Source: Candidatus Gastranaerophilales bacterium (GTDB lineage Bacteria; Cyanobacteriota; Vampirovibrionia; Gastranaerophilales; Gastranaerophilaceae). Taken from it: a stretch of 64,000 nucleotides of DNA. The stretch's first letter is position 1, and each line of letters opens with the position of its first letter. The notes beneath the pieces are model-generated. The model was not told the DNA's origin. It searched no databases and saw nothing but the letters and a program-made list of their open reading frames with translations. The position numbers were made by a program, and so were the translations under genes. Below, in pieces: positions 24,361 to 32,025 of this stretch. Location of the stretch: positions 104,790 through 168,789 of the forward strand of contig CALUXU010000006.1 of assembly GCA_944324825.1 (NCBI GenBank), given 5' to 3'.

Positions 24361-25403
24361 AACTTATTATAGAGTTCATTATAATAAATTCCTAAAGTTT
24401 GTTGTTGAATAATTTTTATTGCTCTGTGAAATTTATCTTTATATCCAATTTCTGTAAATAATGGTTCAAAAGCCATTAAATCTATTTCATTGTATTCTTC
24501 AATGAGGTCTTTTATTATCGGAATATACTTATTGTTAGATTCTTCGATATCTTCGATAGTATCAAAAAACACATATTTTCTAAGTTCTTCAGTATAGAAC
24601 TCATCTAATTTATTATATAGAGTTCCTTCTTCCAGTAAATAAATAAGTGTAGATATTCTTAGTTCATTTTCTTCTTTTGAATTAAGCAAGAAATGTGTTA
24701 TCCGTTTAATATTTGCAGTATATTTGTATCTTTGCTCACATCTGAGAATATTTAGTCCGTGTAAATTATCAAGGTACAACCTTCCTTTATTTCCTTCGTA
24801 ATTTAAAGGAGGAATTTGAGCAATTTCTTCGCTTGTAAGCCAAATATTATCAATAAATCTAGCATTTTTAGTTTTACTTTGGATTTGCTTTATTTTATCA
24901 TAAAAAGTAATTTGCCTATTTAAGTTCCTGCAATTGGAATCTTTTTTTCTTTTTAATGGATTTAAGACCAAACTAGAGTTATTAATATCAGAATTTTCAT
25001 CATTAACTTTGTATGGATACTTGAACTTTCTGCCGTATAGAGCTTTAATATAAGTTTGTACAGGATTTTCTACAATAAGGTTCTTTGTAATATCAATCCA
25101 AGTTACATTACACTCCCCTAATAAGTGGTAAATGTATTGTAAAAATCCAAGTAATTTCTTTTCATTAATCATATCGAGATTTAAATTTGGTTTCTTTGAA
25201 CTTTCCTCAGTTACTTCATCCAAGTATCTGGTAGGATTAAAATCAACTCTGAAAAACTTCTTGTCAAAATTAACCTTAAAAGCATTCTCTAGAAAATGTT
25301 TCTGTAATTCATTTTTTAATTCTTGTTGCAATACATAAGGAGTATCAATAAAGTCTATTCTCTTTGAAAACCTTATTCTATCAATCAAAATATTACCAAA
25401 CAA
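24351..25403 (-). CDS. Replication-initiator-like protein (phage G2P/CRI-type)
   Basis: The 350-residue protein shows the sequence style of filamentous-phage and small-plasmid replication initiators. It opens LIDRIRFSKRID, has TWIDITKNLIVENP in the middle, a QITFYDKIKQIQSK block (the YxKxxE-like element of this family) and LNILRCEQRYK (the LR-E-R element). This suits a rolling-circle-type initiator nicking at an origin. A clear HUH motif is not visible, so the match is partial. The apparent start is a TTG overlapping the end of the upstream gene; a later TTG is possible. The neighbouring genes form a plasmid-like replication module. Confidence 0.6.
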   Translation of the reverse strand: MFGNILIDRIRFSKRIDFIDTPYVLQQELKNELQKHFLENAFKVNFDKKFFRVDFNPTRYLDEVTEESSKKPNLNLDMINEKKLLGFLQYIYHLLGECNVTWIDITKNLIVENPVQTYIKALYGRKFKYPYKVNDENSDINNSSLVLNPLKRKKDSNCRNLNRQITFYDKIKQIQSKTKNARFIDNIWLTSEEIAQIPPLNYEGNKGRLYLDNLHGLNILRCEQRYKYTANIKRITHFLLNSKEENELRISTLIYLLEEGTLYNKLDEFYTEELRKYVFFDTIEDIEESNNKYIPIIKDLIEEYNEIDLMAFEPLFTEIGYKDKFHRAIKIIQQQTLGIYYNELYNKFNI

Positions 25404-26961
25404 TTCTCCACAACTCCTCTCTCATCTTATCTATCAACCTATCTTTCTTTTTTGCAAGGCTTGTTTCAATGTCTTTATATAGCTTTCTAAATTCAGCTTT
25501 TTGTACTTTATCAGTTGTCTTAAAATACTTATTGAGAATTGTTGTTAATTCTTCCTCATTCGGTCTTTTATGTATTGCTAAAAGTATCACTGATAATAAC
25601 TTTGGAACTAATCCATGAGTCTTTATACCTTTATATTTCTCAAGGTAAGTTTGTAGTTCAGTATAATAAGACTTTATTTCTAAGTCTTTTGAATAATTTA
25701 GACACGTTCTGAATAAATAGATTATAGGCTGCATTATAGATAATCCATAGGCATACATATTATTGAGATTTATATTGACCTCTGGGTTAGTATCTGAGCT
25801 ATATATCCTTCCCAATGGATACTGTCCAGAAATAGTGAGTTCAAACAATGCTTTATTATCATTGCATCCTCTCATAATTGTTAATAAAATATCTATATGT
25901 TTGTCGTTTTTAACTTCGCCTATTCTTTTATCAATGCATATTGCACCTTGATATTCCTGCTTATATGCTTCAGTTAAGAAATCTGAATTCTTTATTTTAA
26001 AGGTAATTTGTTGTCTTTCTTTTGTCCCTGAATCTGATAAATATTTGTTGTCTTTAGTCTTAAACCCTTTTAATTCTTCATAAAATTCTCCATAGCTTCT
26101 ATTAAGTTCCAATTGTAGGAACATTTTCATGCCAGTAAAAACGGCTAGTGTTATTACCTTGTAGAACTTGATAAAATAAGCTTCTTCATCTTCTTGTGAA
26201 ATATTACAAATATGAGTAAATACAAGTAGCATATATAGTTCCCAATACATTCTTATATAGTCAAGAATAAAGATTTCTCTATCATCATGAGGATTGAAGT
26301 TAAAGTTATCAGGAGTTATACCGAAATGAATAGTCCTAAAAGTATCAACATTAAAAGTAAAAATGATATTATCCAGTTTTGAATTGTTTTTATTCTTGGC
26401 TTGTGCTTTTTTAATGTAATAAGAAACAATGCTATTAATTGAACCATCTTTGTAGTAGTTGATGAAACTTGTTACCACATCTTCATCAAAGTAACTAAAT
26501 GGTCTTTGGTTTAAGTCTTTTACAGTATTAATATATTTGTAAACAACACGTTTTAATTCATTAACATCTAAAGGTACTTTATGTTTACCTCTATATCTTA
26601 ACTTATTAATTAATGTTTGATATTCTATTTTACCTTTCAGTATTTGTTTTATATTGTTATATCCAAATACAATAGATAATTCCCTATATGCATTAGGAGG
26701 ATTAATAAGATTAATAATACATCTTTCTTCTTTATCTATTATTTTATTATTATCATGGTTTAAGTTATGTACATTAAGAAATATATTATTTGTTATAGGA
26801 TGATTATTTATTTCTGTATCTTCTAAATCTTCATCAGCTATACCTTCAAACTTAAATGAGTTCTCAAAGTCATCTTCAAGAAACACATATTGCATATATT
26901 CAAGACTTTTTAAGATATTATTAGCATTATTGCTATTTGAGCTAAGCTCTAGATTCTCCAT
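25393..26961 (-). CDS. Hypothetical 522-aa protein of the replication module
   Basis: No domain was recognised. The N-terminal 90 residues are Asn/Glu-rich and probably disordered. The middle (about 240-300) has aromatic, hydrophobic helices (YIRMYWELYMLLVFTHICN) that may be buried or membrane-peripheral, and the C-terminal end is Lys-rich. The ATG at 26961 follows AGAAGGGA and is preferred to a longer frame. It overlaps the Rep-like gene by 11 bases, so both are coupled. It could be a replication or mobilisation partner of the Rep-like protein. Residues near 300-345 do not match a known relaxase. Confidence 0.7.
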   Translation of the reverse strand: MENLELSSNSNNANNILKSLEYMQYVFLEDDFENSFKFEGIADEDLEDTEINNHPITNNIFLNVHNLNHDNNKIIDKEERCIINLINPPNAYRELSIVFGYNNIKQILKGKIEYQTLINKLRYRGKHKVPLDVNELKRVVYKYINTVKDLNQRPFSYFDEDVVTSFINYYKDGSINSIVSYYIKKAQAKNKNNSKLDNIIFTFNVDTFRTIHFGITPDNFNFNPHDDREIFILDYIRMYWELYMLLVFTHICNISQEDEEAYFIKFYKVITLAVFTGMKMFLQLELNRSYGEFYEELKGFKTKDNKYLSDSGTKERQQITFKIKNSDFLTEAYKQEYQGAICIDKRIGEVKNDKHIDILLTIMRGCNDNKALFELTISGQYPLGRIYSSDTNPEVNINLNNMYAYGLSIMQPIIYLFRTCLNYSKDLEIKSYYTELQTYLEKYKGIKTHGLVPKLLSVILLAIHKRPNEEELTTILNKYFKTTDKVQKAEFRKLYKDIETSLAKKKDRLIDKMREELWRIVW

Positions 26962-27061
26962 TATATAATTCCCTTCTGATTCTCTCATTCCCCTAATCAA
27001 AAAAAGAGAAGGGAGGAGTGATGGAGAATCTTTCATCACTCCTTTCCTTAAAATATAATCA

Positions 27062-27520
27062 TCAGTAATTACAGCATTCTTCCATTTCTTCTTTAAATCG
27101 TCTTTCTCTGGCTGCCCTTTGTGCTTCCCAAAGTTCTTTCCACGTAGGTTCTGTGGAAGATGTTTTTTCTCCTTCTTGAAGAGGTCTATCTTCTCTAATT
27201 ACTTCAATTTTTGTCATATAATTTAGCGTGTAATCAATTGTTTTATTTCTATATCCCTTCTTATAAGTACTTACCCTTGCATAAAAAGTAATAACATCAC
27301 CTTCTTTTAAATCGAGATTTTTTAATTGTTTGTGTACAGTTTTCCATAAGTGGTCTGTTACTAATTCTTCATTATCATCTGTAAGCAAATATAAATCCTT
27401 TAAAAGGATAGTTCTTTCAGGAAAGCCTTTATGCTCATTTGACTTAATACCCATTCTTCCAACAGTTGCTCTATATCTTTCTCTGGTTTTATTGCCGATT
27501 TCTTTTACTTTATTTCTCAT
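27062..27520 (-). CDS. OB-fold-like small protein (152 aa), possible ssDNA-binding
   Basis: The middle of this protein (about 35-115) has the alternating strands of an OB-like barrel: ERTILLKDLYLLTD, DHLWKTVHKQL, LKEGDVITFYARV, and KGYRNKTIDYTLNYMTKIEV. This is like small element-borne proteins next to replication initiators. Nucleic-acid binding is inferred from the fold style. Of two adjacent ATG codons, the second at 27520 is at the best distance (five bases) from GGAGG. It overlaps the upstream gene by 11 bases, continuing the coupled operon. The C-terminal tail is rich in Glu, Arg and ends CCNY. Confidence 0.6.
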   Translation of the reverse strand: MRNKVKEIGNKTRERYRATVGRMGIKSNEHKGFPERTILLKDLYLLTDDNEELVTDHLWKTVHKQLKNLDLKEGDVITFYARVSTYKKGYRNKTIDYTLNYMTKIEVIREDRPLQEGEKTSSTEPTWKELWEAQRAARERRFKEEMEECCNY

Positions 27521-27938
27521 CATAACCTCCACATTCTTCAATATAGGTCATTAATACAGGAATGATGTGCCCTAGAGCTGTAAAAACTATATCTGAGATT
27601 TGAACATCATATTTTTTTGCGATAAAGTTTACTGATTTCACAGTATCTAAAGGTAAATTTATAACCATATCAGATTTTGGGGAATTACTTATAGATAATG
27701 TATCTTTATCAAGATTTGAAGTATTGATAAAATCAGAAATTGAGTCTGCTATAAATTTATTTGTTTCGATGTATCCTTCTTTTTCATACTCATTCAATAA
27801 AATTACAAGCCAATTTGGAAGCGAAATTATAACATCTTGCGTTATTTTATCCCTACAATTTTCACCATTATAAGAATTTGTCCTTGCTTCATTACTTGTT
27901 ACTCTAATACTTGTAACAACTTTAGTTGATTCTGACAT
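27510..27938 (-). CDS. Protein with two ribbon-helix-helix-like units (142 aa)
   Basis: Two segments share a strand-plus-two-helices pattern. The first is DVIISLPNWLVILLNEYEKEGY followed by TNKFIADSISDFIN (about 35-72). The second is DMVINLPLDTVKSVNFIAKKYDV followed by QISDIVFTALGHIIPVLM (about 91-134). Such a duplicated arrangement would form a one-chain RHH dimer, suitable for a partition or copy-control repressor. The N-terminal 30 residues are Ser/Thr/Asn-rich. It is the first gene of the replication operon, with a GGAG-type site before its ATG. No ParA partner is nearby. Confidence 0.65.
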   Translation of the reverse strand: MSESTKVVTSIRVTSNEARTNSYNGENCRDKITQDVIISLPNWLVILLNEYEKEGYIETNKFIADSISDFINTSNLDKDTLSISNSPKSDMVINLPLDTVKSVNFIAKKYDVQISDIVFTALGHIIPVLMTYIEECGGYDEK

Positions 27939-28156
27939 TTAGTCTCCTTTCTGTAGGATTGACCTACCTTTTATTTACTACTACAGGGGTTCTTGTCCCA
28001 TATTTTGATTATTTCAGTTTATTTGTTTTACCGAAACAAAAGGTAAGCATACAAAGCAGAAAGCCCTCTCACAGAGAGGACTTAAGGGTTTTACCAATGG
28101 TAAATATTTGGTAATTCTGTAATCTAGCAAAATAGGGAAATAAAATATGAGACTAA
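27939..28156. other. Non-coding head of the replication operon, with hairpin 28061-28083
   Basis: This 218-bp stretch has no gene that I can support. AAGCCCTCTC-ACA-GAGAGGACTT (28061-28083) pairs at 9 of 10 arm positions. Several short repeats of TACC and GGTAA types surround it. It is a plausible site for the operon promoter and for an origin, but no iterons or nick-site consensus could be identified. Confidence 0.4.
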
Positions 28157-28292
28157 TTAAGCAATGTTTTGCATAAAATCTTCTATATTACGCAATAAGT
28201 CGCATGATGTTTGTGTCATTGCTTCAAATATATCTATGCAAAAAGTTCTATCTTTAGATAATTCGAGGAGTATTTTTTTATTGCTAAAACCT
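28157..28292 (-). pseudogene. Gene remnant (about 44 codons, no start)
   Basis: One minus-strand frame reads like protein from about 28292 to a stop at 28157: GFSNKKILLELSKDRTF, then IDIFEAMTQTSCDLL and NIEDFMQNIA. A stop codon lies directly before it and no start is available. It looks like the 3' end of a gene cut off by the repeat at 28333. Its family could not be recognised. Confidence 0.4.
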
Positions 28293-28332
28293 TAAAAGTT
28301 GGGCGAGAACCACAAGGCAGAGCTATCATTGA

Positions 28333-28563
28333 ACAGACATTGCAGGAATTTGATTTTTTTGAACTAATAGGGGTGTGTTTCAAATATATCTTGATTTTTT
28401 TAGTCGGAAATCGCTAAAAATGAAATTCCTGAACTGGCAAAAAAGTCCGATTACTGTCCGTCAATGTCTAAAACCAAACAGTGGCTCAAAAGCTTAAATG
28501 GTGAGAATTTAGACACAGTTTAAGAAATTCGGGATAGTTCAGGAATTTTGGTACAGGACAGTG
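28333..28563 (+). repeat. Dispersed repeat, copy A
   Basis: Begins ACAGACATTGCAGGAATTT, ends GGTACAGGACAGTG. It is highly similar to copy B at 30374-30583 over its whole length, with an extra duplicated segment of about 20 bp near its right end. It contains several copies of the word ATTCCTGAACTG or its complement. An internal frame (IPELAKKSDYCPSMS) is shared by both copies. It is likely the remnant or end of a mobile element. Confidence 0.8.
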
Positions 28564-28678
28564 TTAAAAATTTTTTCAAAATTTTAAATTTAGGTGGAAA
28601 TTTATTTCAATTTACTTGGAAATATAATTAAGGTCGGTTTTACTAAAACGACCTACGAAATTCTACAAGAAGTGTTAA

Positions 28679-29215
28679 TTATTTTAACCAGCCGAATAGT
28701 TTTTCAAAGAAATTTTTCTTTTTAGGTTTTCCCAGTGAAAGGAGATTATCTGCAATCTCATCAACATTCGTTCTGGCATTTTTCTTTTTCTCATTCTCTT
28801 CCAATTCTTTTAATGCATCATCAAGTTTATATTTTAAATCTGAATATTCTATATTTTTAATTTTTTTGGTTAATCTATTAAGCAGAGTATAAGTGGAACA
28901 TATTGGTTCATTATGACCCTGATCAGCACCAAGATATAATGTCGGACGCAAGTTGTTACCTTTAGTTTTGGGGACTGTTGTTTTTAACATCATGTAAATA
29001 TAGTCCTTCTTGAAAGGACCTTCCCCCTCATGAAAATACATATCTACATCATACTGTTTGAAAAATTCATTGAACGCTTTTGATTCTTTGATAGCCTTCA
29101 AAACCTTTGCAAATTCTTCAGGGTAAACATCAGGATTAAAATGACTTTGGTATGTTATAGATTTCAAACTACCAAAATTCGGTTGTCTTTGAGTGTAATT
29201 ATTATCTATTCTCAT
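28679..29215 (-). CDS. Lineage-type hypothetical protein (178 aa)
   Basis: The protein begins MRIDNNYTQRQPNFGSLKS, with the short N-terminal F-G signature seen in other unknown proteins of this window. A central alpha-beta part (VLKAIKESKAFNEFF, then YDVDMYFHEGEGPFKKD) is followed by a Lys/Glu-rich helical region and a basic, aromatic C terminus (KKKNFFEKLFGWLK), which could be an amphipathic membrane-binding helix. It has no signal peptide. No known family was found. It is more like host genes than mobile genes in style, so the true element boundary may lie to its left. Confidence 0.75.
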   Translation of the reverse strand: MRIDNNYTQRQPNFGSLKSITYQSHFNPDVYPEEFAKVLKAIKESKAFNEFFKQYDVDMYFHEGEGPFKKDYIYMMLKTTVPKTKGNNLRPTLYLGADQGHNEPICSTYTLLNRLTKKIKNIEYSDLKYKLDDALKELEENEKKKNARTNVDEIADNLLSLGKPKKKNFFEKLFGWLK

Positions 29216-29299
29216 TTATTAATATCTCCTATTTGGTTGCGTATGAAAATATAAAAACTGTAAATTTTTTTTTGCTATTTTAATTAATATAATATTTTA

Positions 29300-29366
29300 T
29301 AACATTAATTTAAGTTTCTAAATTTATCTGTCCCAAAATTCCTGAACTGGTTGTTCTTTTACAACA
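29300..29366. repeat. Dispersed repeat, partial copy C
   Basis: TTTATCTGTCCCAAAATTCC and the following GAACTGGTTGTTCTTTTACA match 31521-31606. The CTGTCCCAAAATTCCTGAAC part is the reverse complement of the right end of copy B. It may be the opposite terminus of the same element. Confidence 0.7.
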
Positions 29367-29418
29367 GGTATCTGCTTAGACAGATGGAATACGCAATAAT
29401 AAAATCCAATTTTTATAA

Positions 29419-29449
29419 AAAAGACCTCCTCTTAAAGAGAAGGTCTTTT
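29419..29449 (-). terminator. Intrinsic terminator after the 116-aa gene
   Basis: AAAAGACCT (29419-29427) pairs with AGGTCTTTT (29441-29449), with T-rich flanks on both strands. It lies 21 bases past the minus-strand stop at 29471. Confidence 0.75.
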
Positions 29450-29470
29450 ATTTATTGAAACTATTGTAAA

Positions 29471-29821
29471 TTATTTTATCTTAGAAGCGGTTTTGATACT
29501 GTCACGAACCATCTGTGCGCCATCCTGATAAGCTTTCTTAATAAGGCTGTCAATATTAAGGGTGCGTTTAGACTTTAAATCATCAATTTGTTTGCAGGCC
29601 TTCAGCCAGAAATTTATTTTATTATCAAACAAACCAAGTTCTTTTTCTTCTTTTTGGAATTTTTCAAATTTATCCGGAGCTATTGCTTTTATAGTATTTT
29701 TGGCTTCATCTATTGTTTTTGCGTATTTATGGTCATAAATTTTTGGAATAACAATTCCTGCGCCTAAACCAAGTCCGACTGCAGCCGCAAATCCGCAGCC
29801 TAATATTTTAAATTTATTCAT
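29471..29821 (-). CDS. Membrane-anchored hypothetical protein (116 aa)
   Basis: The N terminus is a single hydrophobic Gly-rich span (ILGCGFAAAVGLGLGAGIVIP, about 5-25), either an uncleaved signal anchor or an export signal. The rest is a charged helical domain (AKTIDEAKNTIKAIAPDKF, then INFWLKACKQIDDLK) ending DSIKTASKIK. No family was recognised. GGAGAA lies six bases before the ATG. It lies alone between two repeat copies and is followed by a terminator, so it is a single-gene unit. The function cannot be inferred. Confidence 0.75.
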   Translation of the reverse strand: MNKFKILGCGFAAAVGLGLGAGIVIPKIYDHKYAKTIDEAKNTIKAIAPDKFEKFQKEEKELGLFDNKINFWLKACKQIDDLKSKRTLNIDSLIKKAYQDGAQMVRDSIKTASKIK

Positions 29822-29899
29822 GTTTTCTCCTTTTTTATTTGTTTAGCCATTTAGACAAAACAGATAAACAAAATTTTTTGCTGAAATATAAATTAATTG

Positions 29900-30372
29900 T
29901 TACAATGCTGCATTAATAGCGGCAATCATCCCGTCTTCTCTTGCAATATTTTTGCCGGCTATGTCGAATGCTGTTCCATGCCCCGGGGAAGTTCTAAGAA
30001 TATCAAGTCCGATTGTCATATTGACAGTATCATCTCCGGCGACAGTTTTTATCGGAATCAAGCCTTGATCATGGTAGTTTGCAATATAACAATCGTAAGG
30101 AATCCTTTTACCTTCAAAATAATTTTTGCCCGCATCTATAAAAAGTGTGTCCGCCGGAAGCGGATATGTGATATTTACACCTTTTTTCAACAGGCTTTTG
30201 ACCGCAGGATTAAGAATTTCTATTTCCTCTTTGCCTAAAATCCCGTCTTCGCCTGAATGCGGATTGAAAGCACATAGGGCAAATTTAGGCGCTGTAATAC
30301 CCATGTGTGTTCTTAAAAATTCCTGCAAATTATAAACTTTTTCTACTATAAGGTCTTTCGTAACTATGGTTT
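29900..30372 (-). pseudogene. pdxA: pdxA remnant, C-terminal half of 4-hydroxythreonine-4-phosphate dehydrogenase
   Basis: PdxA oxidises 4-phosphohydroxy-L-threonine in pyridoxal phosphate synthesis. Only the C-terminal half remains (about 155 of about 330 residues). Preserved blocks include CAFNPHSGEDGILGKEEIE, the HDQGLIPIK metal-site block and TSPGHGTAFDIAGK. The homology stops sharply at about 30372, exactly where dispersed repeat copy B begins, so the N-terminal half was lost by insertion or recombination there. A frame continues into the repeat as far as 30424 but it is not PdxA. The remnant cannot be a full enzyme, because the N-terminal substrate-binding region is missing. Confidence 0.9.
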
Positions 30373-30373
30373 G

Positions 30374-30583
30374 ACAGACATTGCAGGAATTTAATTTTTT
30401 TGAACTAATAGGGGTGTGTTTCAAATATATCTTGATTTTTTAGTCGGAATTTGCTAAAAATAAAATTCCTGAACTGGCAAAAAAGTCCGATTACTGTCCG
30501 TCAATGTCTGAAACGAGACAGTGTCTCAAAACCTTAAATGGCGGGAATTTAGACACAGTTCAGGAATTTTGGGACAGGACAGT
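30374..30583 (+). repeat. Dispersed repeat, copy B (truncates pdxA)
   Basis: Full-length match to copy A (28333-28563), with scattered substitutions and without the extra 20-bp segment. Its left edge is the breakpoint of pdxA. Its right end CAGTTCAGGAATTTTGGGAC is inverted relative to copies C and D. Confidence 0.85.
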
Positions 30584-30649
30584 GGAAATATTTTGTAAAA
30601 AATTTTATTATATAAAAATATTTACCATAAAGATTTAAACCATACAAAA

Positions 30650-31426
30650 TTAAGTGTTTGTAAACAGTTCATCTAATGTATACATTTTCACTTTAATACT
30701 AGTATAATTACCTTTTTTATTAATATTTATATTATTTTCTTCAAAACACGCACCTGAATAATAATAAGTCTTTGGTAACATTTTTTTTAAATCTTTATTA
30801 TATATATCAGCACCTTTATATGTTATTGTCGTATATAGAGCTTTTGGACGTTCAAATTTTATTTGTATATCTTTATTATCACATTGAGACTGAGCAAATT
30901 TTATTAATTCGGCAAGTGAATGATAAGTTGAAAGTACTTTATCACCTAAATGACCATTTTCTATGTTTTCTAATCCTTCAAATTTTATATCTTTGCAGTT
31001 TATTTCTGATAATACAACTTTTAAAATCGTTGTCATATCTATCGGATTATAGTTATTAACAGGTTTTGATCTGTTATTTGCAAGGAACTTTTTATATAAG
31101 CGAAATGATTCGTTTATATTTAGTATTTTTTGTTTAACAGAAAGTTCTGGATTTAGCAATATATTATTTGCAATATAATCAATTATTGGCATTAATTGCC
31201 TGTTGCCTTTAATATATTTATGAATAATGCTGTCAGATAAATTATGCCATGCTTCATTTTGATTTGGATTTTTCAATAATTCTTGTTCAGCATTCCAAAC
31301 AGCATTTGGAATATATTTAGGTTTCAACATATTTTTAGGGTTGTTCATACCAAAATGAACTTGCATATTAGTTTTATAAGAATATGATTCCCCTATTAAA
31401 TTAGAAATATTATTACTGACTAACAT
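30650..31426 (-). CDS. Lineage-type hypothetical protein (258 aa)
   Basis: It begins MLVSNNISNLIGESYSYKT and then QVHFGMNNPKNML, again a short F-G signature near the N terminus. A helical Asn/Lys-rich body follows with a LINK-like basic centre (KYIKGNRQLMPIIDYI) and a C-terminal beta-rich part (TTITYKGADIYNKDL, YTSIKVKMYTLDELF). There is no signal peptide, membrane span or known domain. It lies between repeat copies B and D, transcribed away from D. Low GC and the signature suggest a resident gene family rather than mobile cargo. Function unknown. Confidence 0.75.
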   Translation of the reverse strand: MLVSNNISNLIGESYSYKTNMQVHFGMNNPKNMLKPKYIPNAVWNAEQELLKNPNQNEAWHNLSDSIIHKYIKGNRQLMPIIDYIANNILLNPELSVKQKILNINESFRLYKKFLANNRSKPVNNYNPIDMTTILKVVLSEINCKDIKFEGLENIENGHLGDKVLSTYHSLAELIKFAQSQCDNKDIQIKFERPKALYTTITYKGADIYNKDLKKMLPKTYYYSGACFEENNININKKGNYTSIKVKMYTLDELFTNT

Positions 31427-31520
31427 TAATAATCCTTAAAAACTCATTCATAGTTTAATTTATATCATAAAAATACATTTGTGATAATATTTATCCAATT
31501 TACATATAGTTTATAAAAAA

Positions 31521-31606
31521 TAACATTAATGCATCTTTCTAAGTTTATCTATCCCAAAATTCCTGAACTGTCTGTCAAATATTCCTGAACTGGTTGTTCT
31601 TTTACA
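31521..31606. repeat. Dispersed repeat, partial copy D
   Basis: Shares TAACATTAAT, CCCAAAATTCCTGAACTG and CCTGAACTGGTTGTTCTTTT with copy C, in the same orientation. The inner word ATTCCTGAACTG occurs twice here. It lies just left of the GC-rich, tRNA-end-bearing region. Confidence 0.7.
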
Positions 31607-31633
31607 AGAGCCTTGTTTTAGGTTCGAGCGCGA

Positions 31634-31711
31634 GCCGGCAGAGGGCGAAGGCTTGGCGGCAAAATGGCAAAGCCATTGCAGGCGGCAACCGCAGCCCCGT
31701 TTAACGCCGGC
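31634..31711. other. GC-rich foldable island 1
   Basis: In an AT-rich contig this stretch is strikingly GC-rich and folds as a branched structure. The outer stem is GCCGGC/GCCGGC (31634-31639/31706-31711), with an inner GGCT/AGCC (31650-31653/31693-31696). Two hairpins sit inside: AATGGC-AAA-GCCATT (31663-31677) and GCGG-CAA-CCGC (31682-31692). It separates GGTTCGAGC (31621-31629) from CCCAACC (31723-31729), two halves of a tRNA T arm. It could be a structured RNA or a palindromic insertion; no known family was recognised. Confidence 0.6.
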
Positions 31712-31720
31712 GAGCAAGAC

Positions 31721-31737
31721 AGCCCAACCTGGGGAGT
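31721..31737 (+). repeat. Candidate attachment repeat, right copy
   Basis: Exact copy of the tRNA-Asn 3' end string at 1899-1915. If it is attR, the element spans 1899-31737. It overlaps the first 60-bp direct repeat. Confidence 0.5.
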
Positions 31738-31786
31738 ATTTTTTTATGTGGAGTAGAAATATTCGTTTTTGAAGGTTGAGGCGAGA
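31727..31786 (+). repeat. 60-bp direct repeat, copy 1
   Basis: Starts ACCTGGGGAGTATTTTTTT, which is a tRNA 3' end plus T run, and continues to GCGAGA. It is repeated 198 bp later with one mismatch (31780 versus 31978). Confidence 0.9.
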
Positions 31787-31810
31787 AGCAACATTTGGTG
31801 AGAGCCCAGC

Positions 31811-31919
31811 GGATTTGCGGACGGACGATGCAGCACTGCTGCTAGTCCGGATAGCGAACAGATGGAACCGACAGTGGCGGTGCCACGAAGGTGACACTCT
31901 GTGAGCGTGGAGCAAATCC
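31811..31919. other. GC-rich foldable island 2
   Basis: The outer stem is GGATTTGC/GCAAATCC (31811-31818/31912-31919), a perfect 8-bp long-range pair. Inside are GGAC/GTCC (31823-31826/31845-31848) closing GCAGC-ACT-GCTGC (31830-31842), and then GTGGC-GGT-GCCAC. The base composition is far from that of the contig. It lies between the two 60-bp direct repeats. The layout is comparable to island 1 although the sequences differ. It is a candidate structured RNA or a folded single-strand DNA site. Confidence 0.6.
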
Positions 31920-31924
31920 AAGAC

Positions 31925-31984
31925 ACCTGGGGAGTATTTTTTTATGTGGAGTAGAAATATTCGTTTTTGAAGGTTGATGCGAGA
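31925..31984 (+). repeat. 60-bp direct repeat, copy 2
   Basis: Second copy of 31727-31786. It again begins with a tRNA 3'-end-like ACCTGGGGAG followed by a T run. This pattern would result from two rounds of integration or duplication at a tRNA 3' end. Confidence 0.9.
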
Positions 31985-32025
31985 GGCATTAAAAACTGAT
32001 ACAAGATATATGGAAATAGCAGATT

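Noticed and set aside
28333..28563. Protein-like frame within dispersed repeat A as a real gene
   Set aside because: Stops precede it in both copies, no start is available, and the copies differ at its end; it is better treated as a repeat remnant.
31526..31921. Minus-strand open frame of 131 codons across the GC-rich islands
   Set aside because: It runs through two unlike structured islands and a tRNA-end repeat, has biased Ser/Arg/Leu content from the GC-rich DNA, no ribosome site and no domain.
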